The position numbers were made by a program, and so were the translations under genes. 64,000 nt of DNA from Ignavibacteriota bacterium (GTDB lineage Bacteria > Bacteroidota > Ignavibacteria > Kapaibacteriales > UBA2268): positions 124,001 to 188,000 of the forward strand of contig JAHBUQ010000001.1 in the NCBI GenBank assembly GCA_019637995.1, in the 5' to 3' direction. Every line of letters begins with the position of its first letter. The stretch's first letter is position 1. Shown in pieces: positions 36,050 through 45,672 of the stretch. The notes below the pieces were generated by a model. That model searched no databases and had not been told where the DNA came from. It saw nothing but the letters and a program-made list of their open reading frames with translations.

Positions 36050-37377
36050 TAAATTTTTTGAAATCATATTATCCTGATTACCGTCTATTTTTTTCGTTGG
36101 TTGTTGTTTCAATAATCTATGTATTAGGATATTTTTTCAAAGAATTATCGCTTATAGCTGATATTTTGTTAACAGTTATATTGATTGCAGCTGTGCTAGA
36201 TATTATTTTTCTATTCAGAAAATCTCAAATTACAGCACACAGAATTACTCCTGAAAGGCTATCTAACGGTGATGATAATTATTTAACATTAAGAATAATA
36301 AATAATTATAATACCAATATCTTACTTGAAATAGTTGATGAAATTCCTTATCAATTTCAGAAGCGGGATTTCAAGATTATTGATAGAATTTCAGCCAATA
36401 GTCAAAAGCAGATTGATTACATTTTAAGACCGATAGAAAGAGGCAGTTATCAATTTGGAAATCTTAATATTTATACCTCAACAGTTATAGGATTTTGCAA
36501 GAGAAAATATATTTTTTCAGGTGGTGCTGAGGTTCAAGTTTATCCATCATTTCTGCATCTCAAACATTACGAAATGATTGCTGTTTCCAATAAAAGCTAT
36601 TCTTATGGTTTTAATGAAGTTAGTAAATTAGGCAATTCCATGGAATTCGAGCATATTCGCGACTATCGAATTGGAGATGATTATCGAACAATTAACTGGA
36701 AAGCCACTGCTCGTCGAAATGACCTGATGGTAAATCAGTATATAGATGAAAGGTCTCAAAATATATATTCCTTCATTGATATGGGAAGAGTAATGCGTAT
36801 GCCTTTCAATGGTTTATCTTTGCTTGATTATGCTATAAATACATCACTTGCTATGAGTTCAATCATTCTTAAGCGTTATGACAAAGCCGGTCTTCTGACT
36901 TTTGCAAAAGATGTTAAGTCATTCCTGCCTGCTATAAATCAACCGCAGCAGCTACCTAAAATTATGGAAATGCTATATAACTCTGAAACAAATTTCGAAG
37001 AGAGCAGTTTTGAATATCTCTACACATTTGTAAGACGTAAAATTCCTCAGAGAAGCCTGTTAATGATATATACAAATTTTGAAACGATTGATTCTATGAG
37101 AAGAAATCTTGATTATATTCGCCTGATAGCTAAGTTTCATTTGCCATTGGTTATATTTTTTGAAAATACTGAATTAAGTAAATTATTGGATGACATTCCA
37201 CAAAAATCTTTTGATATTTATAAAAAAGTGACCGCAGAGCAGTATATGATTGATAAATACGAAATAATTAATGAACTTAGAGCAAATGGTATTATTGCAA
37301 TGCTAAGTAAACCCGAAAATTTAACTTTGAATTCAATCAATAAATATTTAGAAATTAAGTCTAGAAGATTAGTTTAG
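36046..37377 (+). CDS. DUF58-family protein, MoxR partner
   Basis: The 443-residue protein has two N-terminal membrane helices, a beta-rich middle, and the DUF58 signature FEHIRDYRIGDDYRTINWKA (with DLMVNQY after it), then a VWA-like C-terminal fold (IYSFIDMGRVM). The start is a TTG overlapping the MoxR TGA (TTGA). A second TTG 12 bp later is possible. It is the last gene of the cluster before guanine deaminase. Confidence 0.9.
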   Translation: MINFLKSYYPDYRLFFSLVVVSIIYVLGYFFKELSLIADILLTVILIAAVLDIIFLFRKSQITAHRITPERLSNGDDNYLTLRIINNYNTNILLEIVDEIPYQFQKRDFKIIDRISANSQKQIDYILRPIERGSYQFGNLNIYTSTVIGFCKRKYIFSGGAEVQVYPSFLHLKHYEMIAVSNKSYSYGFNEVSKLGNSMEFEHIRDYRIGDDYRTINWKATARRNDLMVNQYIDERSQNIYSFIDMGRVMRMPFNGLSLLDYAINTSLAMSSIILKRYDKAGLLTFAKDVKSFLPAINQPQQLPKIMEMLYNSETNFEESSFEYLYTFVRRKIPQRSLLMIYTNFETIDSMRRNLDYIRLIAKFHLPLVIFFENTELSKLLDDIPQKSFDIYKKVTAEQYMIDKYEIINELRANGIIAMLSKPENLTLNSINKYLEIKSRRLV

Positions 37378-37395
37378 AGATATGGAGTAAATAGT

Positions 37396-38679
37396 ATGAT
37401 TTTAAAGTCGCATTTTTTGCAACCGGAGAAAGATAAAAGTGTTTCTTTCCTGGAAAATTATTATCTTGAAACAGATGATAAGGGAAAAATAATTTATTTC
37501 GGCAGAGATAATGATGTTGTTAATAGTTACCAGATGAAGGGATTTGTTGATATGACCGATAAAATCATCATTCCGGGAATGATAGATTTACACACTCATA
37601 TTCCTCAATATCCTGCGTTAGGTCTTGGAAAAGGAACTTTACTCGAATGGCTTGAAGATTATATTTTTCCTCTTGAAACTAAGTTTGACAATCAGGAATA
37701 TGCCTTTTATTTGTCACGTGTTTTTTTTGAAGATTCAATAAAATATGGTACAACAACTTTAGTTGCATATTCGAGTTCAAGTTTTTCAGGCACTAATAGT
37801 GCTTTTAAGGCTGCTAAAGAATCCGGCATAAGGGCTTACATTGGTATGTCGCTAATGGATCTGAACGCTCCTTCGGCGTTACAAAAAACAATTAATGATA
37901 ATTTGATTGATACAGAAAAACTCATCAATAAATGGCATAATTCTTCATCAGGAATGCTTAAATATATTGTAACTCCAAGATATGCTCTTTCATGCTCTCA
38001 TGAATTGATGTCAAAAGCCGCTATTATTGCAAAAACTCATGATTTGTACATTCAAACCCATCTTGCAGAGAATAAGGAAGAAATTAGACGAATATATCAA
38101 GCCTATCCTGAGCACAACACTTACACAGATGTTTATGACTCCGCAGGTATTTTGGGAGATAAAACTATTCTTGCTCACTGCATATATTTAAGTGATTATG
38201 AGGTTGACTTGATTAAAGATAGGAATGCTAGCATTGTTCATTGTGCCTCATCGAACCGATATCTGAAAAGTGGGGTTTTCCCATTCAAGAAGTTAAGTAA
38301 ACTCATCAAAACGGGTATTGGAACTGATGTCGCAGGGGGTATTTCTATTTCACTTATTAATGAGATTAAAGCAGCCGTTGAGACGAGTAAGACATATCAG
38401 ATTATGGGTGGTGATGAATCTGACGGCTTGTGTCCACAAGAAGCACTGTGGACAGTTACAAGGGGAAATGCAGAGATTCTGGGAATAGATAATGAAACAG
38501 GTAGTTTTGATTTAGGAAATTTCGCTGATTTTATTACTTTTGATACTGATAGATTTCGAATTTTGAATGAGAATATTAAAAGTGAAACTGTAATAAATAA
38601 ACTCGTATATATTCTTGGTAATAATATACCGGATGATGTTTATATAAATGGCAAGTTAATGTATAGTTCAGGAAAATAA
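37396..38679 (+). CDS. guaD: guanine deaminase
   Basis: The 427-residue amidohydrolase has the zinc-binding PGMIDLHTHIPQY, the guanine deaminase loop TPRYALSCS, the metal His in THLAENKEE, AHCIYLS and the catalytic Asp in GTDVAGGISISL. It converts guanine to xanthine and ammonia in purine salvage or breakdown. No xanthine-processing gene is near, and it follows the DUF58 gene by 18 bp, perhaps on the same transcript. Confidence 0.88.
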   Translation: MILKSHFLQPEKDKSVSFLENYYLETDDKGKIIYFGRDNDVVNSYQMKGFVDMTDKIIIPGMIDLHTHIPQYPALGLGKGTLLEWLEDYIFPLETKFDNQEYAFYLSRVFFEDSIKYGTTTLVAYSSSSFSGTNSAFKAAKESGIRAYIGMSLMDLNAPSALQKTINDNLIDTEKLINKWHNSSSGMLKYIVTPRYALSCSHELMSKAAIIAKTHDLYIQTHLAENKEEIRRIYQAYPEHNTYTDVYDSAGILGDKTILAHCIYLSDYEVDLIKDRNASIVHCASSNRYLKSGVFPFKKLSKLIKTGIGTDVAGGISISLINEIKAAVETSKTYQIMGGDESDGLCPQEALWTVTRGNAEILGIDNETGSFDLGNFADFITFDTDRFRILNENIKSETVINKLVYILGNNIPDDVYINGKLMYSSGK

Positions 38680-38680
38680 A

Positions 38681-38723
38681 AAAAGGGTTACCATAAATTT
38701 AATTAGAAGGAAACCCTTTTAAA
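38681..38723. terminator. terminator between guaD and gpmA
   Basis: A 9-bp stem, AAAAGGGTT (38681-38689) with AACCCTTTT (38712-38720), starts 1 base after the guaD stop. Both arms end in A/T runs, so it can act for both convergent genes. Confidence 0.7.
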
Positions 38724-38776
38724 CATAATCATTTAATACTAAATATTTAATAATAAGGTTATTTCTTAATTGTAAT

Positions 38777-39523
38777 CTATTTTGCTTTACCTTGATTTGC
38801 AACTGCTTCCATTGCTTTGCGGACATCTTCCTCATCACCAAGGAAATTGCGGCTTAACGGCTGCATATTTTCATCAAGTTCGTAAACTATTGGAATGCCG
38901 GTTGGGATATTGAAGTTCAGAATATCCTCTTCGCTCATATTTTCAAGATGCTTAACCAATGCTCTGAGTGAATTTCCGTGAGCAGCGATAATGACATTTT
39001 TACCGGATTTAATATCAGGTACAATTTCATCATTCCAAAGCGGCATAAATCTGTCCACTGTATCTTTCAGACATTCACCTTTTGGAAGAATATTTGCGTC
39101 AATACCATCATATCTTGGGTCGTTGCCGGGAAAATGCTCGCTTGATTCATCTACAAACGGCGGTGGAGTGGCATAACTGCGCCGCCATACTTTAACCTGG
39201 TCTTCGCCGTATTTTGCTGCCATATCCGATTTATTCAAGCCCTGTAATGCACCGTAATGACGTTCATTCAGGCGCCAGCGACGATTAACGGGAATCCACA
39301 TCAAATCAAGCTCATCTAAAGTGAACCAAAGTGTGCGGATAGCACGTTTCAGAACCGAAGTATAAGCAACATCAAATTTAAAACCGGCTTCTTTTAATGA
39401 TTTTGCGGCTTTTTGTGCTTCCTCACGCCCTTTTTCGGATAAATCAACATCAACCCATCCTGTAAAGCGGTTTTCTTTGTTCCAGACACTTTCTCCGTGT
39501 CTTACAATCACAAGTTTATACAT
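38777..39523 (-). CDS. gpmA: 2,3-bisphosphoglycerate-dependent phosphoglycerate mutase
   Basis: The 248-residue enzyme interconverts 3- and 2-phosphoglycerate. It has the phosphohistidine motif [10 protein letters not shown] (His9), the [12 protein letters not shown] segment, [18 protein letters not shown] and the second active-site His in [13 protein letters not shown]. It is the last gene of the panD - glmU-like - gpmA unit, with a 2-bp gap. Confidence 0.95.
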   Translation of the reverse strand: MYKLVIVRHGESVWNKENRFTGWVDVDLSEKGREEAQKAAKSLKEAGFKFDVAYTSVLKRAIRTLWFTLDELDLMWIPVNRRWRLNERHYGALQGLNKSDMAAKYGEDQVKVWRRSYATPPPFVDESSEHFPGNDPRYDGIDANILPKGECLKDTVDRFMPLWNDEIVPDIKSGKNVIIAAHGNSLRALVKHLENMSEEDILNFNIPTGIPIVYELDENMQPLSRNFLGDEEDVRKAMEAVANQGKAK

Positions 39524-39525
39524 TT

Positions 39526-40293
39526 TTACACCTTATTTTTTCTAAGTAATTTAAACATTTCTTCGGCTCGTGCAAGCTCATCAGTTGTGTTAATACCCTG
39601 CAACTCCTCGAATGGAGCGGCATTAATTGCATGAACAAGCCGACCTTCTTCTTTCATAATTTCAATAATATCAGTCAGATAATACTCGCCCTGAGCATTA
39701 TTGTTTTGTACTTTACTAAGTGAATTGAACAACAATTCAGTATTGACGATAAAAATTCCACTGTTGATTTCATCAATTTTTCTGATTTCCTCATCAGCAT
39801 CTTTATGCTCGGTAATTTTAAGAAAATTTTGTGATTCATCGCGCACAATACGACCATATCCACTTGCGTCAGGAGCAATTGTTGACAGAACCGACGCTTC
39901 TGACATACTTTCAAGATGCAGATTGATAAACTTATTTAATGATTCAGATGTCAGAAGTGGCACGTCGCCCGCAAGAATCAGAGTATCACCATCAAAATCC
40001 GCAAGCAGATTTCTTGTCATATCAACAGCATGGCCTGTTCCAAGCTGCTGATTCTGTTCTGCAAACTCAACATTTGCAAAGCCGTAGCTTGAAACAAAAT
40101 CAATCACAAGTTCCTTGTGATGTCCTACTACGATTACCATACGCTCCGGATTAAGTTTTTCAACTTCACTCAGCACATAATATATTAAGGGTTTGGAGTC
40201 AATTTCTGCTAATACCTTAGGAATATCAGGATTATTCATTCTTTTGCCTTTACCGGCAGCAAGAATTACAACAGCAATAGGTTTATTATTCAT
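39526..40293 (-). CDS. GlmU-like uridylyltransferase domain alone
   Basis: The 255-residue protein matches the N-terminal nucleotidyltransferase half of Glm[52 protein letters not shown], and the [11 protein letters not shown] motif. It would make UDP-GlcNAc from GlcNAc-1-P. The left-handed beta-helix acetyltransferase domain of bifunctional GlmU (about 200 residues) is missing, with no sign of it downstream. Either a separate acetyltransferase exists elsewhere or the substrate differs. It sits 2 bp from each neighbour. Confidence 0.87.
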   Translation of the reverse strand: MNNKPIAVVILAAGKGKRMNNPDIPKVLAEIDSKPLIYYVLSEVEKLNPERMVIVVGHHKELVIDFVSSYGFANVEFAEQNQQLGTGHAVDMTRNLLADFDGDTLILAGDVPLLTSESLNKFINLHLESMSEASVLSTIAPDASGYGRIVRDESQNFLKITEHKDADEEIRKIDEINSGIFIVNTELLFNSLSKVQNNNAQGEYYLTDIIEIMKEEGRLVHAINAAPFEELQGINTTDELARAEEMFKLLRKNKV

Positions 40294-40295
40294 TT

Positions 40296-40673
40296 TTACT
40301 TCGTGGCTTCAATAATTTCAGTAATAGATTGAATTTTATTTTGTTTATCAAGTAAAACAACAGTTGGGTGATAACCTTCAATTTCTTTGGAATCAATCAG
40401 GCAATAGCTCATGATGATTAGCAAATCACCAACGGCTCCTTTACGTGCAGCAGCACCATTCAGGCAAATAGTCCCCGAACCCCGCACACCCGGAATCACA
40501 TAAGTTTCGAATCTTTCTCCGTTATTGATGTTTACCACTGACACTTTTTCATAAGTCTTAACATCAGCCGCATCCATCAAATCCTCGTCAATAGTCAGAC
40601 TGCCTACATAATAAAGCTCTGCCTGCGTAATTGTCGCCTGATGAATTTTAGACTTCAAGAAATTTCTTAGCAA
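40296..40673 (-). CDS. panD: aspartate 1-decarboxylase proenzyme
   Basis: The 126-residue proenzyme makes beta-alanine for pantothenate. It self-cleaves at Gly24-Ser25 (YYVGSLTID) to form the pyruvoyl cofactor; Lys9 in LKSKIH and the NGAAARK and GDLLIIMSY motifs are intact. The start is a TTG, set by AAGGAG 6 bases upstream and by family alignment (MLRxFLKSKIHxAT). An in-frame ATG 30 codons earlier would add residues unlike any PanD. Confidence 0.93.
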   Translation of the reverse strand: MLRNFLKSKIHQATITQAELYYVGSLTIDEDLMDAADVKTYEKVSVVNINNGERFETYVIPGVRGSGTICLNGAAARKGAVGDLLIIMSYCLIDSKEIEGYHPTVVLLDKQNKIQSITEIIEATK

Positions 40674-40822
40674 ATTTAACTCCTTGATTTTACACGGTAT
40701 ATAAATATTGTAAAATCTTCTCAAAAAATTATAAATATCATTATATACTACGAAATAAATCAAATAATATTGAAAAGATAGTTTTTTTCAACATCTTATG
40801 AAAAAACAAAATTTATTAAAAC

Positions 40823-42031
40823 TTAAAAAACATTTCGGAAATTTGAGTACAGATTTTTAATATTTACTTTACCGATTTTTTTATCTTTATAATTATCCTT
40901 GATATTCTGCGCAGCAGTTACCAATTCTTCAGTTTTGATTCCTACACTGCACGAACTCCATGCCTCCAGAAATGCTGTCAAATGGTCAGCGGCTCTGATT
41001 GCCACTCCGTCAATGGGGTTAAATTCGGGCATGTTGTATTTTTCGTTTAAGTCATCAGTTGTCAACCCTTCAGAGATAATTTTGTCGTCAATAAGGATTT
41101 TATTTTCAAATTCATCAATTATAAAGTATTTAATTTCATCAATCCATTCTCTTTCGATTAATGGAAAAATTTCATTTTCGGCAAGTTGCATTTCCAGGTC
41201 TTTGATTAATTTATCAAATTCACTCGATGAACGTTTGATGGGTGATATTATATCTCTTGTTACCGCCTCCGGTAAATCATGAAAAAGTCCCCCGAAAAAG
41301 TTGTTATATATTCTTTTAATGCAAGCACCATTCTCAAGTGAAAAAAAATAGGAAATTATAGCAACGAGTAATGAATGTCCAAGCACAGATGTCTGCGGCG
41401 TTCGTGGCACCTGAGCCCATCGAAGTTGAAATCGAAGCTGTCCTGTAAGGTCAATGAAATTTGCTATTGTATGCCTGTTCGTAATTTTCTGAATTCCAAT
41501 CAGATGTTTATAATTATCAATTCTGTTTAATAAATCGGTCTCAAGTCGAATATTTTGGTAGCCAAATGGATTGGATTGCCTTATAATCTGAAATTCCCAA
41601 TAACTTGAGTATATATGTGCAGCTTCAAGTATTTGCTCTTCGATTACTTCGCTTCCTTCAGAAAAAAGGAATTCACGAAGTTCTTTTGTTATCACATCAT
41701 TATCAATCTTAGGCTCAAGCTGTTTGAATATGTAATTATTTAGCTCTTTGAAAACAGCTTTGTTTTTTCGTACTTCAGCATAAATTGGAGATTTTATGTC
41801 AGATATAATAATTCTGCGAATTAGTTCGTATATTCCGTGTTTGATTACTATATCCCAGTTGATGACCTTACCGTCTGCTTCTTCGTATTTCCCAAGGCAG
41901 TAAGCAATCATCATCTTATGGGCGTGCTTATCCATTTCAATAAGGTCCATTGGTCTGATGCGGTCATTCCATCGTTGTATATAAAAACCCCTGAAAATCT
42001 CATTTAAAAGCGAAAAATTTATGAACATCAT
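40823..42031 (-). CDS. HD-domain phosphohydrolase
   Basis: The 402-residue protein has an HD domain with His in LGHSLLVAII, the GLFHDLPEAVTRDI His-Asp pair, and a later Asp in AIRAADHLTAFLEA, resembling YfbR-type 5'-nucleotidases or related phosphohydrolases. The N-terminal about 180 residues carry a further helical segment that may be a degenerate HD half. No signal peptide is seen, so it is cytoplasmic. Substrate is unknown. Confidence 0.8.
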   Translation of the reverse strand: MMFINFSLLNEIFRGFYIQRWNDRIRPMDLIEMDKHAHKMMIAYCLGKYEEADGKVINWDIVIKHGIYELIRRIIISDIKSPIYAEVRKNKAVFKELNNYIFKQLEPKIDNDVITKELREFLFSEGSEVIEEQILEAAHIYSSYWEFQIIRQSNPFGYQNIRLETDLLNRIDNYKHLIGIQKITNRHTIANFIDLTGQLRFQLRWAQVPRTPQTSVLGHSLLVAIISYFFSLENGACIKRIYNNFFGGLFHDLPEAVTRDIISPIKRSSSEFDKLIKDLEMQLAENEIFPLIEREWIDEIKYFIIDEFENKILIDDKIISEGLTTDDLNEKYNMPEFNPIDGVAIRAADHLTAFLEAWSSCSVGIKTEELVTAAQNIKDNYKDKKIGKVNIKNLYSNFRNVF

Positions 42032-42052
42032 TTTGCCTCAGTTTTACCTGAT

Positions 42053-42883
42053 TTAATCAAATAAATCAAATAAAATATCAATATTTGGTGTTAAAATAAT
42101 TTCTGTTCTGCGGTTGGTAGCACGTTCTTCGGGTGAGTCACCATCCTGAATCGGGAAAAATTCACCTCTGCCGGAAGCAATAATTCGTTTCGGATTTACT
42201 TTACCATCAACAGTTAAATATCTGACTACTTCAGTTGCACGCATCACACTCAAATCCCAATTATCTTTGAATCTGCCTGCTTGAGCTGTTATTGGCTGGT
42301 TGTCTGTATGACCTTCAACTAATATATTTATATCTTCCTGCTGATTAAGTACAACAGCCAATTGAAGAAGCGCATCAAGTCCTGTTTTATCAATTACTGT
42401 TGAGCCGGTCTTAAAAAGAAGTTTATTAGAAAGTGATACATATAGTTTACCATCTTTAACATAAACCGAAAGTCCGCCTTCTTCTACACCAGCCATAGCA
42501 CGCTGAATTCTTTCCCTCAAAGCAGTAAGAAATCTGTCACGCTCTTCAAGTTTTAATTTAATCTCTTCTATTCTTTTTTCACGATCTGCAATATCTTTTT
42601 GAAGTTCTTCGAGCTTCGTAATCATACTTAATGCACCGGCACTTGAGTTTTTCTTCAGTTCATCATAAGTTAATTTTAAGCTATTCAATTCACTTTGCAA
42701 ATTAGCAAGTTCGCGATTCAGATTAAGATTTCTGCTATTTAAATTACTTATCACATTTTTAAGCGAGTCATTGCTTGATAAAGCAATATCACGCTCGCCA
42801 ACCATTGCATCATATTTTCCTTGCGATACACAAGATACAAAAATTAAGCTAAATGTAGAAAATAAAATTATTAATCTAATCAT
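42053..42883 (-). CDS. OmpA-family lipoprotein
   Basis: The 276-residue protein has a lipoprotein signal with lipobox FVSC (Cys18), a coiled coil (about 25-120), and a C-terminal OmpA peptidoglycan-binding domain (NILVEGHTDNQPI, NWDLSVMRATEVVRYL, RATNRRTEIIL). It should anchor in the outer membrane and bind the cell wall. It lies 21 bp from the HD-domain gene. Confidence 0.92.
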   Translation of the reverse strand: MIRLIILFSTFSLIFVSCVSQGKYDAMVGERDIALSSNDSLKNVISNLNSRNLNLNRELANLQSELNSLKLTYDELKKNSSAGALSMITKLEELQKDIADREKRIEEIKLKLEERDRFLTALRERIQRAMAGVEEGGLSVYVKDGKLYVSLSNKLLFKTGSTVIDKTGLDALLQLAVVLNQQEDINILVEGHTDNQPITAQAGRFKDNWDLSVMRATEVVRYLTVDGKVNPKRIIASGRGEFFPIQDGDSPEERATNRRTEIILTPNIDILFDLFD

Positions 42884-43036
42884 TAGATTTCCTGAAAATG
42901 TTTATTAAATAATAATGAATAACGTTGAAAACTGATAATTAGTATCAATTTCACAATTGTTAAAAATAACTAAAGAAATTAACAAATAAAAAAAATACTT
43001 TTTTGTCTGCTTCGTTATGCCATTTGTAAATGAGTT

Positions 43037-43119
43037 CCGTTGGAGGTGCTGTGTCTATATGATGCGGCTGAGAGAGTCTCCTCGAACCTGATCCGGGTAA
43101 TACCGGCGTAGGGAAACGG
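43037..43119 (+). promoter_or_regulatory. TPP (thi-box) riboswitch aptamer
   Basis: The conserved thi-box elements are all there: GGAGGTGC near the start, GCGGCTGAGAGAGTCTCC, ACCTGATCCGGGTAATACCGG, and GCGTAGGGAA. P1 forms from CCGTT (43037-43041) with AACGG (43115-43119). It binds thiamine pyrophosphate and lowers expression of the receptor gene that follows. Confidence 0.96.
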
Positions 43120-43164
43120 CTGTAAGACATCCGCTTAGAATTTACTCTCCTTATATCCCCACGG

Positions 43165-43200
43165 GAAACTCGATGTGTTTAATTAAATATACGAGGTTTC
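43165..43200 (+). promoter_or_regulatory. possible expression-platform hairpin before the receptor start
   Basis: GAAACTCG (43165-43172) can pair with CGAGGTTTC (43192-43200, one bulge), ending one base before the GTG start at 43202. That position would hide the start region and suggests translational control by the upstream TPP aptamer. Confidence 0.5.
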
Positions 43201-43201
43201 T

Positions 43202-45589
43202 GTGAAAAGCTATTTGTGTTTTTTACTATTTATTTTTCCCGCATTATTGGTTGCGGAAGATGCCGGCAAACGTAAATCTGATTCGCTCAGAATTTACCGA
43301 ACTCCCAGCATAACGGTCAGCACTTCACGTGCAAATGTCACAAATTCTCCTGTTCCATATTCCGAAATTACTAAATCGGAAATTAAGGAAACTTATACTA
43401 CTCAGGATTTACCACAAATCCTCAGCCAGCTTCCCTCTATTCTCACATTTTCCGAAAATGGAAATTTTATTGGTTATACCAATATGTCTTTGCGTGGTTT
43501 CGACCAAAGGAGAATTGCAGTCATGGTGAACGGAATCCCGCAGAATGACCCCGAAGACCATAATTTCTACTGGATAAACATGTCCGATTTTGCTTCGACA
43601 CTCGGCAATATTCAGGTTCAGCGAGGAGCAGGTTTATCAAGTTATGGACCCGCTGCAATTGGTGGCAGTATTCTGCTTTCAACTGTCAATTATGCCGAAT
43701 TTAAAGGTGTGAATATTTCATCAGGAATCGGATTTCAGGAATATGGTGGTCCTAACAGCAGAACCGAGCAAATTTCAAATCGCTATGCAATTGAGTATTC
43801 ATCAGGCTTAGTTGATAATTATGCATTCTATGCAAAACTTGGACGCATCAATTCATTTGGTTACAGAGAGCAATCCTTTGCAAATCTGAACAGCTACTTC
43901 TTCTCGGCGATGAGATTTGACGGTAATCTGACCACTCAGTTAAATATTTTCGGTGGCTCGCAATACGACGGGCTTGCATATAACGGCTTACCAAAAAGCT
44001 ATGTGAAAGACCCGGAACTTAGACGGACTAATTACAGCTATTTCTCCTACGATAGAGAAGATGGGCAAACTATCAACTGGACTACAACCCGACGTCGTCA
44101 GGAAGTCGAAAATTTCTCCCAGCCACAGATGGAGCTTCTCAACGATTGGCAGATTTCGGATAAATTAGCTTTCAAGTCAGCGATATTTCTGAAAATGGGT
44201 GATGGTTATTTTGATTATGATGGTACGGGCTGGACTGATGCAAATTCATTTCGACTAACTCCCGAAAATGGATTTATTGATGCTCCTGACCCGCAAAATC
44301 CCATTATACGTGCAAATGTAAGCAACAAATATGGTGGCTGGATACCAAGACTTGAATATGTGAATGAGTTCGGGAAAATGATGGTTGGTGCAGAAATCCG
44401 AATCCACCGCTCTGAGCACTGGGGAAAAATTAATTTTGCTGAAAATCTGCCAGAAAATTATGACCCTGATTATAAATTTTATTCATATAACGGTGTCAGA
44501 AATATTTATTCGGCATTTGCTAGTCAGCAATTTGAATTTACTGACAAATTTACTATATTATTAGAAGGGCAGCTTGTAAATCATCTTTACGCTATTGAAA
44601 ATGAACGTGCAGGAAAGGTTTTCTCTGAGTATCAGTTGATTGATGGTGGAACGGTTGGAAATGGAGACAGATTGTTTGAAGTAAATTATACTTTTTTAAA
44701 TCCGCGTGTGGGATTCAATTTCAATATTGATGAAACACAACGTACATATTTTTCAGCGGCACATACATCACGTGAGCCGAGAATGAGAAATCTCTATGCC
44801 GCAAGTGATTCATGGGATGGCGCTGTGCCATTATTCCAAAAAGTTAAAATTGACAGCGTTACAAATGCTTACGATTTTAGTAATCCACTTATCAAACCTG
44901 AACAAATGCTCAATTTTGAGTTGGGTTGGGCGTATGCAACAGCTAATTATTCATTTAATGTCAATGGATATTGGATGGAATATTTCGATGAACTTGTAAA
45001 AAGCGGTCAGCTTGATGTATTTGGAGCGCCGGTTGACGGAAACGCCCCAAAGACACGGCACTACGGAGTTGAATTAATGGGTTCTGCTCGATTCTTTGAT
45101 GATGAGAAAATTGGCTCTCTGCAACTCTCTGCAAACGGAACTTACAGCAAAAATCTGATTGTTGATTATGGATTTGCTACATATCAAGGAGAATTAGTTC
45201 AGCTTGAGGGTAATTCAATAGCAGGATTTCCTGATATGATGGCAAATATGCGCCTGACATATTCTATCGGCGATTTATTCACATCATTGCATTTACGATA
45301 TGTCGGCGAATTTCGTACAGACAATTTCGGCGATATGCTCGTGAGCGACCCAAGAATAAAAGCACATCTCGGCGGCAGTTACTACGCTGATAATGTAGTT
45401 GATGCCTATACAATTTTAAATGCTGATTTTGGATATACATTCCGTAATATTCCCGCAGTAAACAGCCTCAGACTTCATCTGCAAATCAACAACATTACAA
45501 ATGAACTTTATGCAGCAAGCGGTATCGGCAGAGAGTTTTTCCCGGCAGCCGGTCGCAGCTTCTTTTTAGGATTTGAATTAGGGTTGTAG
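43202..45589 (+). CDS. TonB-dependent receptor, probably thiamine uptake
   Basis: This 795-residue outer membrane receptor has a signal peptide, a plug domain (about 40-150: TSLRGFDQRRI-like SLRGF, QVQRGAG, IGGSILLS) and a 22-strand-type barrel ending in aromatic-rich strands with a final SFFLGFELGL. The start codon is GTG, just after the hairpin. Because a TPP riboswitch controls it, the cargo is probably thiamine or a thiamine derivative; the sequence itself does not show the substrate. It is monocistronic. Confidence 0.92.
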   Translation: MKSYLCFLLFIFPALLVAEDAGKRKSDSLRIYRTPSITVSTSRANVTNSPVPYSEITKSEIKETYTTQDLPQILSQLPSILTFSENGNFIGYTNMSLRGFDQRRIAVMVNGIPQNDPEDHNFYWINMSDFASTLGNIQVQRGAGLSSYGPAAIGGSILLSTVNYAEFKGVNISSGIGFQEYGGPNSRTEQISNRYAIEYSSGLVDNYAFYAKLGRINSFGYREQSFANLNSYFFSAMRFDGNLTTQLNIFGGSQYDGLAYNGLPKSYVKDPELRRTNYSYFSYDREDGQTINWTTTRRRQEVENFSQPQMELLNDWQISDKLAFKSAIFLKMGDGYFDYDGTGWTDANSFRLTPENGFIDAPDPQNPIIRANVSNKYGGWIPRLEYVNEFGKMMVGAEIRIHRSEHWGKINFAENLPENYDPDYKFYSYNGVRNIYSAFASQQFEFTDKFTILLEGQLVNHLYAIENERAGKVFSEYQLIDGGTVGNGDRLFEVNYTFLNPRVGFNFNIDETQRTYFSAAHTSREPRMRNLYAASDSWDGAVPLFQKVKIDSVTNAYDFSNPLIKPEQMLNFELGWAYATANYSFNVNGYWMEYFDELVKSGQLDVFGAPVDGNAPKTRHYGVELMGSARFFDDEKIGSLQLSANGTYSKNLIVDYGFATYQGELVQLEGNSIAGFPDMMANMRLTYSIGDLFTSLHLRYVGEFRTDNFGDMLVSDPRIKAHLGGSYYADNVVDAYTILNADFGYTFRNIPAVNSLRLHLQINNITNELYAASGIGREFFPAAGRSFFLGFELGL

Positions 45590-45608
45590 AATTATTTATT
45601 TTATGACA

Positions 45609-45652
45609 GAGGCTGCAACATTGATATCTGTTATGTTACAGCCTCAACTTTT
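45609..45652. terminator. terminator between receptor and fmt
   Basis: A 13-bp stem with one mismatch (45609-45621 with 45633-45645) sits between the convergent receptor gene and fmt, followed by ACTTTTAA. Confidence 0.75.
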
Positions 45653-45672
45653 AAAAAGATGTTTAAAAAAAT

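Noticed and set aside
40674..40763. N-terminal extension of panD from an upstream ATG
   Set aside because: The 30 extra residues match no PanD, and a good AAGGAG lies in front of the TTG at 40673.
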